Below are positions 8,978 to 17,468 of a stretch of DNA of 64,000 nucleotides, in pieces. Origin of the DNA: RH-AL1 sp965214415 (GTDB taxonomy: Bacteria > Pseudomonadota > Alphaproteobacteria > Rhizobiales > Beijerinckiaceae); assembly GCA_965214415.1 (NCBI GenBank), contig CBDCBQ010000003.1, forward strand, positions 682,001 to 746,000, read 5' to 3'. Both the position numbers and the translations under genes were made by a program. The notes below the pieces were generated by a model. It made no database searches and had not been told where the DNA came from. It was given only the letters and a program-made list of their open reading frames with translations. Within the stretch, counting starts at the first letter, position 1. The number at the start of each line of letters is the position of its first letter.

Positions 8978-9222
8978 ATGAACCGCGCCGAGAGCGAGAG
9001 GACGCGCTACATGGTCCGGTTTGCCGACCGCGACCTGGCGCTCGACCGCTCGATGATCCCGCTCGGCTCCTGCACGACGCAGCTGAACGCCACGGCGGAG
9101 ATGCTGCCGATCTCTCGCCGGAATTTTCCGAGATTCATCCGTTTGTACCGTCGGACCAGGCTTTGGGCTACAAGCAGCTGATCGACAATCTATCGCAGAA
9201 ACTGTGCGAGATCACCGGCTAG
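8978..9222 (+). pseudogene. gcvP: Glycine dehydrogenase (P-protein) gene fragment, frameshifted
   Basis: One frame (from 8978) reads DLALDRSMIPLGSCT..LNATAEMLPI. A second frame then continues SPEFSEIHPFVPSDQALGYKQ and ends at a stop at 9222. Both match consecutive parts of the middle of the glycine cleavage P-protein (known motifs DLALxxSMIPLGSCTMKLN and HPFxPxDQxxGY), so a frameshift at about 9100-9125 separates them. Only ~80 of ~950 residues remain and the PLP-lysine region is absent, so it is non-functional. Its last 33 bases overlap the 3' end of copD on the other strand. Confidence 0.85.
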
Positions 9223-10140
9223 GGCTGCTGGCGGTGGCGTAATGCCAAGGATGGCCGCGGCCGCCAGGACCGCGCCACCGAGCGCGATCTCCCAACATAT
9301 GCTCGTTGCGACGCGCCTGATCAAACCGGCGTCGCTCGGCACCGAGCGGAGCCGAGGCATCGCGACGAGGCGGTTGTAAGTGGCGAAGCCAAGCATCACG
9401 CTGACGAGCGCGACCTTCACAAGCAGCACGTTGCCGTAGCGCGTTGGCCAGAGCGCGCCGAGATTGCCCGATACACGGAACGCCGAATTTGCGACGCCGC
9501 TCGCCAAGATTAGGCCAACGGCGATCGTCGCCATCACCGAGTAGCGCGAGAGCAGGCTTAGGATGGAAGCGGGCGGCACGCCGACGTGGCGCCGTAACTC
9601 GACGATCCGAGCGAGCAACAACGGCAGGCCGCCAAGCCAAGCGGCGGCGGCGAGGACATGGACCGCATAGACCGCGATCATCGCCGCGCCGAGCCACGTG
9701 TCTCCTCCCTCAGCGGCGTGGCCGAGCCAAGCCTGGCTGACGAGAAGCAGGCCGCTTGCAATCGCGATCGCGGCGAAGCGCAGCCGATTCCGCATCGGCG
9801 CGCCCGGAAGGATCACGACGACGATGAGTAGCGCTAGCCGCACGGCCTCGATTGGGCCGAAGATCGTCTCGAGAAAGAACGCGTGGAGCGTGTCGGGGTC
9901 GACGAGCCCCTCCAGTCCTCCGGTCATGTTGGTGATCGTCATGACGAGCCATCCGGCGCCCGACACGAGCGCGGTCGACGCGGCGATCCGCAGGCAGTGT
10001 AGGCCGACGCCCCGCGTCGACGTCTCGTCGGCGTCGCCCGGCATATAGGCCCAGAAGAACGAGCCGCCGAACAGGACGAACATCGCGCCAAAATGAAACC
10101 AGCGCACTAGGGCGAGGATGTCGAAGATCGGGTCCATCAT
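9190..10140 (-). CDS. copD: CopD-family copper resistance membrane protein
   Basis: A 316-aa protein with about eight hydrophobic helices. The early RWFHFGAMFVLFGG segment, a YAVHVLAAAAWLGGL segment with a likely metal-binding His, and a RYGNVLLVK segment are typical of CopD. CopD moves copper across the inner membrane, usually supplied by periplasmic CopC, and copC lies directly upstream (65 bases). The final ~10 codons are antisense to the gcvP relic, so the native 3' end may have been replaced by a junction. The preferred start is ATG 10140, with a second ATG one codon later. Confidence 0.85.
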   Translation of the reverse strand: MMDPIFDILALVRWFHFGAMFVLFGGSFFWAYMPGDADETSTRGVGLHCLRIAASTALVSGAGWLVMTITNMTGGLEGLVDPDTLHAFFLETIFGPIEAVRLALLIVVVILPGAPMRNRLRFAAIAIASGLLLVSQAWLGHAAEGGDTWLGAAMIAVYAVHVLAAAAWLGGLPLLLARIVELRRHVGVPPASILSLLSRYSVMATIAVGLILASGVANSAFRVSGNLGALWPTRYGNVLLVKVALVSVMLGFATYNRLVAMPRLRSVPSDAGLIRRVATSICWEIALGGAVLAAAAILGITPPPAALAGDLAQFLR

Positions 10141-10205
10141 TTATGGTTCTGTAGTGGCACGGCCGGGCCTCGCGCCGCCGCGTGAACCCGGCCGCATGAC
10201 ACGTT

Positions 10206-10568
10206 TCAGGGCGAGACCGTGAACTTGTAGGTGCCCGACGTTGGATGCGTATCGACCGAGACCACGTGCCATTGCACGACGTAAGTGCCCGCTGCCAGCG
10301 CGCGAGAGAGCCTAACGTGCAGCGTGCTACCGCCCTCGCTTGTCGGCTTCGCGGCAGCAACGGCCGCGCCGGTCGCCGTGTTGACCCGCACGCCCGACAA
10401 CGCTGCCTCCACATCCTGCGTGAAGCTCAGCTGCAGCTCGGTCGGCGCGGCAGAGACCGTCGAGCCGACGCCTGGGACAGCGTGATCGAGGAAGGCGTGT
10501 GCGAAGGCCGGCCGCGGCGCTAGAAGTCCGAGGACCAGGGCGAGCGCGGCAAGATTTCGATGTGTCAT
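10206..10568 (-). CDS. copC: CopC-domain periplasmic copper-binding protein
   Basis: ATG 10568 follows GAGGAGA 7 bases upstream and gives 120 aa. The signal peptide ends AFA, leaving a mature N-terminal His (HAFLDHA), the copper ligand position of CopC. The C-terminal block WHVVSVDTHPTSG is the conserved CopC motif with Asp and His ligands. It is a periplasmic copper carrier expected to feed CopD just downstream. The stop of the preceding barrel gene is only 11 bases upstream, so the genes form an operon. Confidence 0.88.
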   Translation of the reverse strand: MTHRNLAALALVLGLLAPRPAFAHAFLDHAVPGVGSTVSAAPTELQLSFTQDVEAALSGVRVNTATGAAVAAAKPTSEGGSTLHVRLSRALAAGTYVVQWHVVSVDTHPTSGTYKFTVSP

Positions 10569-10579
10569 GTGAAGTCTCC

Positions 10580-11554
10580 TCAATAGGTGGTACGACGGGC
10601 TTGCGGGGGCCCAAATAGCGGCTTGCCGAGCGTGTCTGGGGCGATGTCGTCGAGAAAGAAGTCGAGGATCGCCATCACGCCGGGGTGCTTACCGCTGGCG
10701 GCGTTGATCGGCACCTGCATCATCACGCCCAGCTCGTAGTAGGTGCCGATGTAATAGAGCGACGGTCCGACGACACCCGTCGTTTCGTGGACCGAGAAGT
10801 CGCCGGGGTCCGAAAGGCCGGTATTTGCGATTGGCGTCGAGAACACGCCCTCGAAGGTCGGGATCAGCTTCTTGAAAGGGTCTGGGACCTCCTCAACGAA
10901 CGAGTTCCGATACAGCAGGCTGTATTGGATGCTGCCGCCGTAGATCAGGAAGTTGGGCACTTGGCTGCCATCGATCGGATCGTGGATGACAGTCGGGATC
11001 GAGTAGCTAACCTGCCCCGTGACGGCGAACGGCCGAAGCCAGTCTGTCGACAGGTGGCCGAAACCTTTGCCGACGTAGAGGCTCGGCGTGACGGTCGTGT
11101 ACTGGTCGGAGGGTAGGCTCGAGGCCGCCGCGCTGCCGGTCTTTCCGAGCTCGACGTCGACGCCGCCCGCGAAGATGAACTCCGTCGCGGGGTTTTGTGT
11201 GAACACGTATTTCGTGCCGACCTCGATGTTGGCGACGCAGGTCGCACGCGGGTTACGTTGGAAGGTCACGCCTTCGGAGCCGATCGACACTTGCAGGTCG
11301 GCGGTGATCGTCTTCGAGTACTCGCCGCCGAGCGTGTAGGACTTCGTACCGGTGGTCCCGTCGAAATTCTCGGCGGTCAGCTGGGAAAAGACAGGCAGCG
11401 TCAGCTCGTCGTTGACGCCTGGATCGTCGATCGTGAGCGTTGCGGGAAACACCCTGTCGCCGACGATCGTGTGAGCGAGCGCCGGGTCGCAGCCTGAGAC
11501 GAGGCAAACGACGGCGAGCGCGCCGAGCCTCCCCTTGCGTGTAGATCGAGACAT
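10580..11554 (-). CDS. Predicted outer-membrane beta-barrel protein of the copper operon
   Basis: A 324-aa protein with an N-terminal signal peptide ending around PALAH. The rest is built of alternating amphipathic strands rich in Gly, Tyr and Phe, with no hydrophobic helices, as in transporter-like outer-membrane barrels (MetA/phenol-pathway type). It ends 11 bases before copC, so co-transcription is likely. A role in metal efflux or uptake across the outer membrane is inferred from context only. Confidence 0.6.
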   Translation of the reverse strand: MSRSTRKGRLGALAVVCLVSGCDPALAHTIVGDRVFPATLTIDDPGVNDELTLPVFSQLTAENFDGTTGTKSYTLGGEYSKTITADLQVSIGSEGVTFQRNPRATCVANIEVGTKYVFTQNPATEFIFAGGVDVELGKTGSAAASSLPSDQYTTVTPSLYVGKGFGHLSTDWLRPFAVTGQVSYSIPTVIHDPIDGSQVPNFLIYGGSIQYSLLYRNSFVEEVPDPFKKLIPTFEGVFSTPIANTGLSDPGDFSVHETTGVVGPSLYYIGTYYELGVMMQVPINAASGKHPGVMAILDFFLDDIAPDTLGKPLFGPPQARRTTY

Positions 11555-11701
11555 TTGGAATCCTTGGTTTGCACGCGAGCGGCATCTAAGCCGCGCCAGC
11601 GTCGGTATTATTGAGCAGAGCTGCGGCGGCGCACGCCGAAAGCGGCGGGCAAGCAGCGGAGATGATGGAAGGATCCAGCCTACGAGGCCGATCGCAAAGC
11701 G

Positions 11702-12106
11702 TCAGAGGACCTGCGGCGGCCCACGCGGTGACGCGCCGGCAGGGCATCGGCGTGCTTTCGACTGCGGCAGCGACGTCCGCACAGGCTCGATAGCCTCGAC
11801 CGGAACCGGCATCGGCACGCCGATGGCCTGCGGAAGCGCGATTGCCGCGTGGCAGCAAACCGAGCAGTACGGACATTCGTTATGATGCGTCTCGCCGGGA
11901 TGGCCGCCCGGCGCCTGCCCGTCATCGGCGGCGCTGTGCGCGTGGCAGATCGGGAACGGCCCGTGCCCGGCATCCCCCTGGACCCCCATCGTGCAGGCGC
12001 CGGCGGCGGTTAGCTGCAAGCATAGGCCGACGACCGCCAGCCATGCCGTCAGCGCGCGAGCGAGCACGCTATGACGTTTGGGTCTGCTGCGGAAGACGCG
12101 GTTCAT
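11702..12106 (-). CDS. DUF2946-like periplasmic Cys/His-rich protein
   Basis: ATG 12106 gives 134 aa; an upstream GTG at 12169 is possible. A hydrophobic segment (ALTAWLAVVGLCLQLTAAGA) acts as signal or anchor. It is followed by a His-rich loop and HNECPYCSVCCHAA, which resembles the Cys cluster of DUF2946 proteins found beside copper and TonB genes. It is the first gene of the run leading to copC and copD, about 150 bases upstream of the barrel gene. Metal binding is suggested by the Cys/His density but unproven. Confidence 0.6.
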   Translation of the reverse strand: MNRVFRSRPKRHSVLARALTAWLAVVGLCLQLTAAGACTMGVQGDAGHGPFPICHAHSAADDGQAPGGHPGETHHNECPYCSVCCHAAIALPQAIGVPMPVPVEAIEPVRTSLPQSKARRCPAGASPRGPPQVL

Positions 12107-12265
12107 CGTGCGGCGCTCGAGCGAGACACAACTGACGCTTTCATGCACGCTCGCGATTGCCAAGCCCACACTTTGACGCCGCGATCGTATCGTTCAGCCT
12201 GTGGTATCCGCGCAGCGGCTCAGGGTCGCTGCGCGAGCCGATCATTGGCCGGCAACGCCCCGCTC

Positions 12266-13886
12266 GAAAGCGTCCGGTGAAGGCCGCCTTGCGCGTCCTG
12301 GATAATGCGAGAACGGGATTGCTCAGGCAGCGCGAGCGGTGGCTACGGCGGGCGACCAGTTCCACGGAAGCAGCTCGTGGATGCGCTTGGCGGGATGGTC
12401 CGGCAGTCGCCTGAGGACGTCGGCGAGCCAGGCGCGGGGATCGACGTCGTTGAGCTTGCAGGTCTCGATCAGGGTGTAGATCGCGGCCGCACGCCGGCCG
12501 CCCGCATCGGAGCCGGCGAAGGTCCAGTTCTTGCGGCCCATGGCGACGCAGCGCATGGCGCGCTCGGCGGCATTGTTCGACAGGCAGATGCGGCCGTCGT
12601 CGAGGAAGCGGGTGAAGGCCGGTATCCGCTTCAGCCCGTAGTCCATCGCCTTGGCGGTCTCGGACTTCGACGACAGGGTGCGACGCTGCCCGTTCAGCCA
12701 GGCGACGAGACCCTCGACCAGCGGCTTGATCGTTTGGTCTCGCACGGCTTGTCGCTTGGAAGGCGTCGCACCGTTGATGGTGCGTTCGATCGCGAAGATG
12801 GCATCGATGCGCATCACGGCCTCGACGGCGATCGGTGCCTTCTTGAGAGCGGCGATCTCGTAGAACTTGCGGCGCCAGTGCGCCCAGCATCCCGCCTCGA
12901 GAATCGTCCCCGGCACGCGCCCCGGCTCGTACAACTTGTTGAAGCCGGCATAGGCGTCGGCCTGCATGATGCCGGACCAAGTGCGCAGGAATGCCTCGGG
13001 ATGCGCGCCGCCACGATCGGGCGAGTAGAGGTAGGAGGCGGCCGGCGGATCGGCGCCGCCGTAGGGGCGATCGTCGCGGACCGCGGTCCATAGCCGACCG
13101 GTCTTCGTCTTGCCTTTGGCCAGGACCGGCACCGGCGTGTCGTCGACATGGAGGCGCTGGGCTGACAGAACGTGGGCCTCGATGATCTCGACCATCGGCT
13201 TCAGGGCAACGCTGACGGCGCCCATCCAGTCCGCCATCGTCGAGACGTCGATCTCGACACCCTCACGGGCGAAGGCCCGGCTTTGCCGATGCAGCGGCAG
13301 ATGCAGGCAGAACTTGCCACAGGCGATCTCGGCCAGCAGCACCGGCCCGGCGCGCCCCCGCGCGATCGGGTGCGAGGGCGCGGGCGGCTGCGTGATCGCC
13401 TCGCAGGATCGGCAGGAGAACTTCTCCCGAACATGTTGGATGACGAACCAGCTCGCCGGGACACGTTCGAGCGACTCGGTGATGTCTTCGCCCAGCTTGT
13501 GCAGGCGACCGGCGCAGCAGGGGCAAGCCGAGGGGCTGGGGTAGACCTGCCGGACACGCGACAGATGCTCGGGCAAGGGACGCCGCGCCGGCTTGCGACG
13601 CGTGAAGGCATCGATCGACGTGGCGGGCGTCGCCATCTCATCGTTAGCCCGCATCGCCGCGAGCGTCTCCTCGACGTCCTCGAGCGCCAGCTCGAACTGG
13701 CCGATCCTGGTGCCGGCCTCTGAGGACTGGCCGAACGCCTCGCGGCGCGCCTTCGCCAGCTGAAAGCGCAACCGCTCCAGTTCGAGGTCGAGCACGATGC
13801 GGTCTGTATGGGCCCTGGCGACGGCGAGCTCGGCCGCTAGCCGCGCCCGGCGTTCCACGAGGATCATCGCGTGCGCGGCGGCGAGG
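12266..13886 (-). mobile_element. IS66-family element, copy 1, 5' part missing
   Basis: It begins at terminal repeat GAAAGCGTCCGGTGAAGG at 12266 (the tnpC 3' side) and stops abruptly at 13886 inside the start of tnpC, where copy 2 begins. Copy 1 therefore lacks tnpA, tnpB and the other terminal repeat, and cannot move by itself. Confidence 0.85.
12323..13867 (-). CDS. tnpC: IS66 TnpC transposase, N-terminally truncated
   Basis: 514 aa are readable, corresponding to residue ~18 onward of the 538-aa intact copy at 17719-19335. It has the leucine-zipper-like N-terminal helix, the CPCC..KLGED zinc-binding segment, the DDE catalytic core (HVDDTPVPVL, DAYAGFNKLY, NNAAERAMR), and the IS66 C-terminal domain (ETCKLNDVDP). 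It is marked CDS because the frame is open, but its native start is gone. Confidence 0.85.
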   Translation of the reverse strand: MILVERRARLAAELAVARAHTDRIVLDLELERLRFQLAKARREAFGQSSEAGTRIGQFELALEDVEETLAAMRANDEMATPATSIDAFTRRKPARRPLPEHLSRVRQVYPSPSACPCCAGRLHKLGEDITESLERVPASWFVIQHVREKFSCRSCEAITQPPAPSHPIARGRAGPVLLAEIACGKFCLHLPLHRQSRAFAREGVEIDVSTMADWMGAVSVALKPMVEIIEAHVLSAQRLHVDDTPVPVLAKGKTKTGRLWTAVRDDRPYGGADPPAASYLYSPDRGGAHPEAFLRTWSGIMQADAYAGFNKLYEPGRVPGTILEAGCWAHWRRKFYEIAALKKAPIAVEAVMRIDAIFAIERTINGATPSKRQAVRDQTIKPLVEGLVAWLNGQRRTLSSKSETAKAMDYGLKRIPAFTRFLDDGRICLSNNAAERAMRCVAMGRKNWTFAGSDAGGRRAAAIYTLIETCKLNDVDPRAWLADVLRRLPDHPAKRIHELLPWNWSPAVATARAA

Positions 13887-14598
13887 GAAAGCGTCCGGTG
13901 AAGGCCGCCTTGCGCGTCCTGGATAATGCGAGAACGGGATTGCTCAGGCAGCGCGAGCGGTGGCTACGGCGGGCGACCAGTTCCACGGAAGCAGCTCGTG
14001 GATGCGCTTGGCGGGATGGTCCGGCAGTCGCCTGAGGACGTCGGCGAGCCAGGCGCGGGGATCGACGTCGTTGAGCTTGCAGGTCTCGATCAGGGTGTAG
14101 ATCGCGGCCGCACGCCGGCCGCCCGCATCGGAGCCGGCGAAGGTCCAGTTCTTGCGGCCCATGGCGACGCAGCGCATGGCGCGCTCGGCGGCATTGTTCG
14201 ACAGGCAGATGCGGCCGTCGTCGAGGAAGCGGGTGAAGGCCGGTATCCGCTTCAGCCCGTAGTCCATCGCCTTGGCGGTCTCGGACTTCGACGACAGGGT
14301 GCGACGCTGCCCGTTCAGCCAGGCGACGAGACCCTCGACCAGCGGCTTGATCGTTTGGTCTCGCACGGCTTGTCGCTTGGAAGGCGTCGCACCGTTGATG
14401 GTGCGTTCGATCGCGAAGATGGCATCGATGCGCATCACGGCCTCGACGGCGATCGGTGCCTTCTTGAGAGCGGCGATCTCGTAGAACTTGCGGCGCCAGT
14501 GCGCCCAGCATCCCGCCTCGAGAATCGTCCCCGGCACGCGCCCCGGCTCGTACAACTTGTTGAAGCCGGCATAGGCGTCGGCCTGCATGATGCCGGAC
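13887..14598 (-). mobile_element. IS66-family element, copy 2, 712-bp fragment identical to copy 1
   Basis: By eye, bases 13887-14598 match 12266-12977 with a constant offset of 1621. The identity includes the terminal repeat, and flanking bases differ on both sides. It encodes the last ~220 residues of TnpC (13944-14598), then ends at an IS3-type end at 14599. A recent second IS66 insertion into copy 1, later cut by IS3, explains the layout. Unequal recombination is an alternative. Confidence 0.85.
13944..14598 (-). pseudogene. tnpC: TnpC C-terminal fragment (IS66 copy 2)
   Basis: The reading frame retains the catalytic core from GIMQADAYAGF through the C-terminal KLNDVDPRAW block. It has lost ~300 N-terminal residues to the IS3 junction. 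The frame is open back to 14612 only by chance through the IS3 end. Confidence 0.8.
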
Positions 14599-14632
14599 TG
14601 GCCGGCCCCCATCGAGTGGTCCGGGTGTTATG

Positions 14633-15472
14633 TTAGTTCATCGTCGGCCTGAGCGCGAGGGCTGGGGTGGCCGGCGAAGCTGGTCCGGGTTGCGCAGCCG
14701 GCCACACCAGGGCTTCAGGTGACGGCGGCCGATAGGCGAGCGATGAGTGCGGGCGGATCGTGTTGTAGTGGCGCCGCCAGCCCTCGATGATGATCTTGGC
14801 TTCGTTGAGCGAATAGAAAATCTCGCCGTTCAGAAGTTCGTCACGGAGCTTCGAGTTGAAGCTTTCGCAATAGCCGTTCTCCCATGGGCTGCCGGGCTCG
14901 ATGTAGGCCGTTCGTGCGCCAACGGCGACGATCCATTCGCGAACCGATTTGGCGATGAACTCCGGACCGTTGTCCGAGCGGATATGGCCTGGCACACCGC
15001 GCAGAATGAACAGGTCCGAGAGCACGTCGATGACGTCGGTTGCGTTCAGCTTGCGGCTGACGCGGATCGCGAGGCATTCACGCGTGAACTCATCGATCAC
15101 GTTCAGCATACGGATCTTCCTTCTGTCGTGTGTTCGATCCTCGACGAAGTCGTAGGACCAGACGTGATTGGGACGCTCCGGCCTTAGCCGAAGACACGAT
15201 CCGTCGTTGAGCCAGAGACGGCCCCTCTTCGGCTGCTTCTGGGGAACCTTGAGCCCTTCCCGTCGCCAGATCCGTTCCACGCGTTTGCGGTTCACGATCC
15301 AGCCGGCCTGATGCAGCATCGCCGTGATGCGACGATAGCCGTAGCGGCCGTACTGAAGCGCGAGGGCAACGATGTCGGCGGTCAGCGCCGCTTCGTCATC
15401 GCTGGCCGTCGGGATCTTGCGTTGCGTCGAGCGATGCTGGCCGATAACTCGGCAGGCGATGCGCTCTGACAC
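14633..15472 (-). CDS. IS3-family transposase OrfB
   Basis: 279 aa readable. It has the HTH_21-like region (YGRYGYRRITAML), then an rve integrase core with DDE motifs: WSYDFVED, RSDNGPEF and the Glu in SPWENGYCESF. The frame is open upstream across the orfA stop (KLLSPARRRACVDQ), as expected for production as an OrfAB fusion by -1 frameshifting at the GGGAAACTTC region near 15525. Confidence 0.88.
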   Translation of the reverse strand: MSERIACRVIGQHRSTQRKIPTASDDEAALTADIVALALQYGRYGYRRITAMLHQAGWIVNRKRVERIWRREGLKVPQKQPKRGRLWLNDGSCLRLRPERPNHVWSYDFVEDRTHDRRKIRMLNVIDEFTRECLAIRVSRKLNATDVIDVLSDLFILRGVPGHIRSDNGPEFIAKSVREWIVAVGARTAYIEPGSPWENGYCESFNSKLRDELLNGEIFYSLNEAKIIIEGWRRHYNTIRPHSSLAYRPPSPEALVWPAAQPGPASPATPALALRPTMN

Positions 15473-15522
15473 GCCGTGCTTGGCGACGACCTGATCGACG
15501 CAAGCACGGCGACGGGCTGGGC

Positions 15523-15801
15523 TCAGAAGTTTCCCGAGGCGGCTTCCTTCAGGATCAGCTTCTCAAGCGTGAGATCCGACACCGCTCGTCGAAGACGCAA
15601 GTTCTCCGCTTCAAGCTCTTTCAGCCGCTTCACCTGGTCGCCCTTCAGGCCGCCGTACTCCTGTCGCCAGCGGTAGTACGTCACCTCGGTCACCGCGATC
15701 GAGCGCACCGCTTCGGCGACTGGTTTGCCCTGCGAGACCAACACATCGACCTGCCGTAACTTGGCGACGATCTCCTCCGCCTTGTGTCGCTTCCTTGGCA
15801 T
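15523..15801 (-). CDS. IS3-family transposase OrfA
   Basis: ATG 15801 has GAGGAGG just upstream and gives 92 aa. It contains a helix-turn-helix (KAEEIVAKLRQ...VTEVTYYRWRQEYGG) and a leucine-zipper coiled coil (LKELEAENLRLRR). It regulates and binds DNA ends, and is fused to OrfB by frameshifting. Confidence 0.88.
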   Translation of the reverse strand: MPRKRHKAEEIVAKLRQVDVLVSQGKPVAEAVRSIAVTEVTYYRWRQEYGGLKGDQVKRLKELEAENLRLRRAVSDLTLEKLILKEAASGNF

Positions 15802-15902
15802 TCTGAAATCCTCCTCATGGCGCAAAGCCATACATCAGGGAGGACCACTTCTCAGGGGGCAGACCAGCGCGAGCAATCTAACGAACCGGCACTTGATAAT
15901 CC

Positions 15903-15932
15903 CGTACGCGTACGTATCTTAGCACGCGTACG
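15903..15932. promoter_or_regulatory. Palindromic operator CGTACGCGT-N12-ACGCGTACG
   Basis: A perfect 9-bp inverted repeat with a 12-base spacer; the left part is itself a 12-bp palindrome (15903-15914). It ends 9 bases before the ATG at 15942, in the position of a repressor site over the promoter or leader. The TetR gene two positions downstream is the natural candidate regulator (inference). Confidence 0.65.
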
Positions 15933-15941
15933 GAGAACGCA

Positions 15942-16427
15942 ATGCGCTACGCCCATGAAGTCTCGATCCCGCTGCCGGCAAAATCTATCGACCTGCCAGC
16001 TTGGCTTTTTGGCCTGTCCGAAGACGACTACGGTGCGTGCGCGCGCGGGCACCGGGCGATCGGAATGCTTGGAGGTGCTGGACGAACCGGCATGATCAAT
16101 GTGGAATCGATCGGTGGGTCGCTGCTTATTCAGCATTACACCACGCAGCTTGCCGAACGAGACCACGTCACCATGACGTCGAAGGCGAGCCGAGCCTATC
16201 TTATGCACATGGTGCCGGTGACAATCGGGGTCGTATGGGACATGCAGCTGTACGATGACGGGCCGAATGCGTCGCGTTTCCTTTGCGCGATCGATATCGC
16301 CATGCCTACGGCCGTGCGGCTCCTCGGTCTCACCAACGGCACGCCGATCTTCGTGCGACGCCATCTGGTCGAAGAAACGCGTGGCTTCGCGAGCGATATT
16401 GCCCGTAAGCACGGTGCAGAGCATTAA
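15942..16427 (+). CDS. Hypothetical protein in a TetR-controlled pair
   Basis: 161 aa, soluble, with no signal peptide. The pattern of beta strands around a long C-terminal helix (FVRRHLVEETRGFASDIARKH) recalls SRPBCC/polyketide-cyclase-like folds, but no firm motif is present. It is preceded by a strong palindrome and followed after 11 bases by a TetR regulator, so it is probably the regulator's first target. Confidence 0.6.
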   Translation: MRYAHEVSIPLPAKSIDLPAWLFGLSEDDYGACARGHRAIGMLGGAGRTGMINVESIGGSLLIQHYTTQLAERDHVTMTSKASRAYLMHMVPVTIGVVWDMQLYDDGPNASRFLCAIDIAMPTAVRLLGLTNGTPIFVRRHLVEETRGFASDIARKHGAEH

Positions 16428-16438
16428 GGAGGCGCCTT

Positions 16439-17146
16439 GTGCATCTTCTTCCGCTTGTAGGTCCCCCGCTGGCTAGCGAGGAGCATGTGCGCAAGTCGAA
16501 GATGGAGACGGTGTCGCCGGCGTCGAGCCTTCGCGGCGGGCGGCAAGAGCAGCGCGCGGCTTTGCGTTATCAAATTCTTGACGCCGCAGCTAAAATCATC
16601 GCAGCTGAAGGCGTCGAAGCCCTCAGCATGCGCCGCCTTGGCCAAGCGCTGAATTGCGCCCCAATGAGCCTCTATTCCTACTTCGGCGATAAGCACGCGC
16701 TTTTGCTGGCGCTCGCGCACCGCAGTTTTGATGCTCTCGCGCATCGTCTCACGGAACAATCTAGCGATGCGCCGCTCGAGGCGCTTCAGGGTCTGTTTTT
16801 GGCCTATGCAAAATTCGCTTTCGAGAACCCTAGTGAATATTGCACGATCTTCATGACGCCTGAAGCGCAGCCGAAGCATGAAGCGAAGAGTCCGGACGAC
16901 ATCTTTGCCGAGAATCTGGCGTTTGCGTTGAGTGTTGAGCGCGTGCGCGCCTGTGTGGAGGTCGGGCTTCTTGCTGGCGACGCTCACGCGATCGCAACCT
17001 TTCTATGGACCAGCGTGCACGGCGCAGTGGCGGCTGTTCTGTGCTTTCCGGCCTTTCCATTCGGCGAGCCGACGGCTTATGTAGCCAAAGTGGTCAATCT
17101 GCTTATCCGCGCCCTCGAAACAGACGCCGTGGAACCGCTCGTTTAA
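16439..17146 (+). CDS. TetR-family transcriptional regulator
   Basis: GTG 16439 has AAGGAGG 6 bases upstream, overlapping the stop of the preceding gene, and gives 235 aa; an ATG at 16502 would give a more usual length. The N-terminal TetR helix-turn-helix reads ILDAAAKIIAAEGVEALSMRRLGQ, with recognition helix APMSLYSYFGDKHALL. The C-terminal half is an all-helical ligand domain. It probably binds the palindrome at 15903-15932 and represses the pair. Confidence 0.85.
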   Translation: MHLLPLVGPPLASEEHVRKSKMETVSPASSLRGGRQEQRAALRYQILDAAAKIIAAEGVEALSMRRLGQALNCAPMSLYSYFGDKHALLLALAHRSFDALAHRLTEQSSDAPLEALQGLFLAYAKFAFENPSEYCTIFMTPEAQPKHEAKSPDDIFAENLAFALSVERVRACVEVGLLAGDAHAIATFLWTSVHGAVAAVLCFPAFPFGEPTAYVAKVVNLLIRALETDAVEPLV

Positions 17147-17468
17147 CTGAAGGCGTTGTGGCCCGCCGGCCGGTGACGCGCACAAAACAGTCATCCGGAA
17201 TAATCCGGCCGGCTCGATATACGAGGTGATGAACCGCTCTGTCCTCGTGCGGAACACTAAGCCGCTGCCCGCCTTCTGCAAATATCCGGAAAAACACGGC
17301 GCGACGTTGCGGTTAGGTCCCGTTCAGAGGGCTTCGACTCGCCCAGCATAGCTTTCGACCCGTGAGGGCGGTTGAGAAGGGCGACGCTGCCACCGAGTAG
17401 CGTCCGCGAACCCAGCCAGGAAGTTGCGGCGAGGCGCCGAGCGGGAAAGCCCGTGGGCTGCAACCGGT
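17147..17468. other. Gap without a recognisable gene
   Basis: It lies between the TetR gene and the ligase fragment. Short open frames exist on the minus strand but carry no family signature. They may be decayed continuation of the ligase gene or its downstream DNA. Confidence 0.4.

Larger units (their letters stand above)
14599..15861 (-). mobile_element. IS3-family (IS407-like) insertion sequence
   Basis: It contains orfA and orfB in IS3 order. The ends share GCCCCC...AGTGGTCC in inverted orientation (about 14604-14623 and 15842-15861), with a 1-base length difference. GAC occurs directly outside both proposed ends (14596-14598 and 15862-15864), consistent with a 3-bp target duplication. 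The exact left end is uncertain by a few bases. The IS66 sequence interrupted on the left does not resume on the right, so a deletion followed insertion. Confidence 0.75.
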
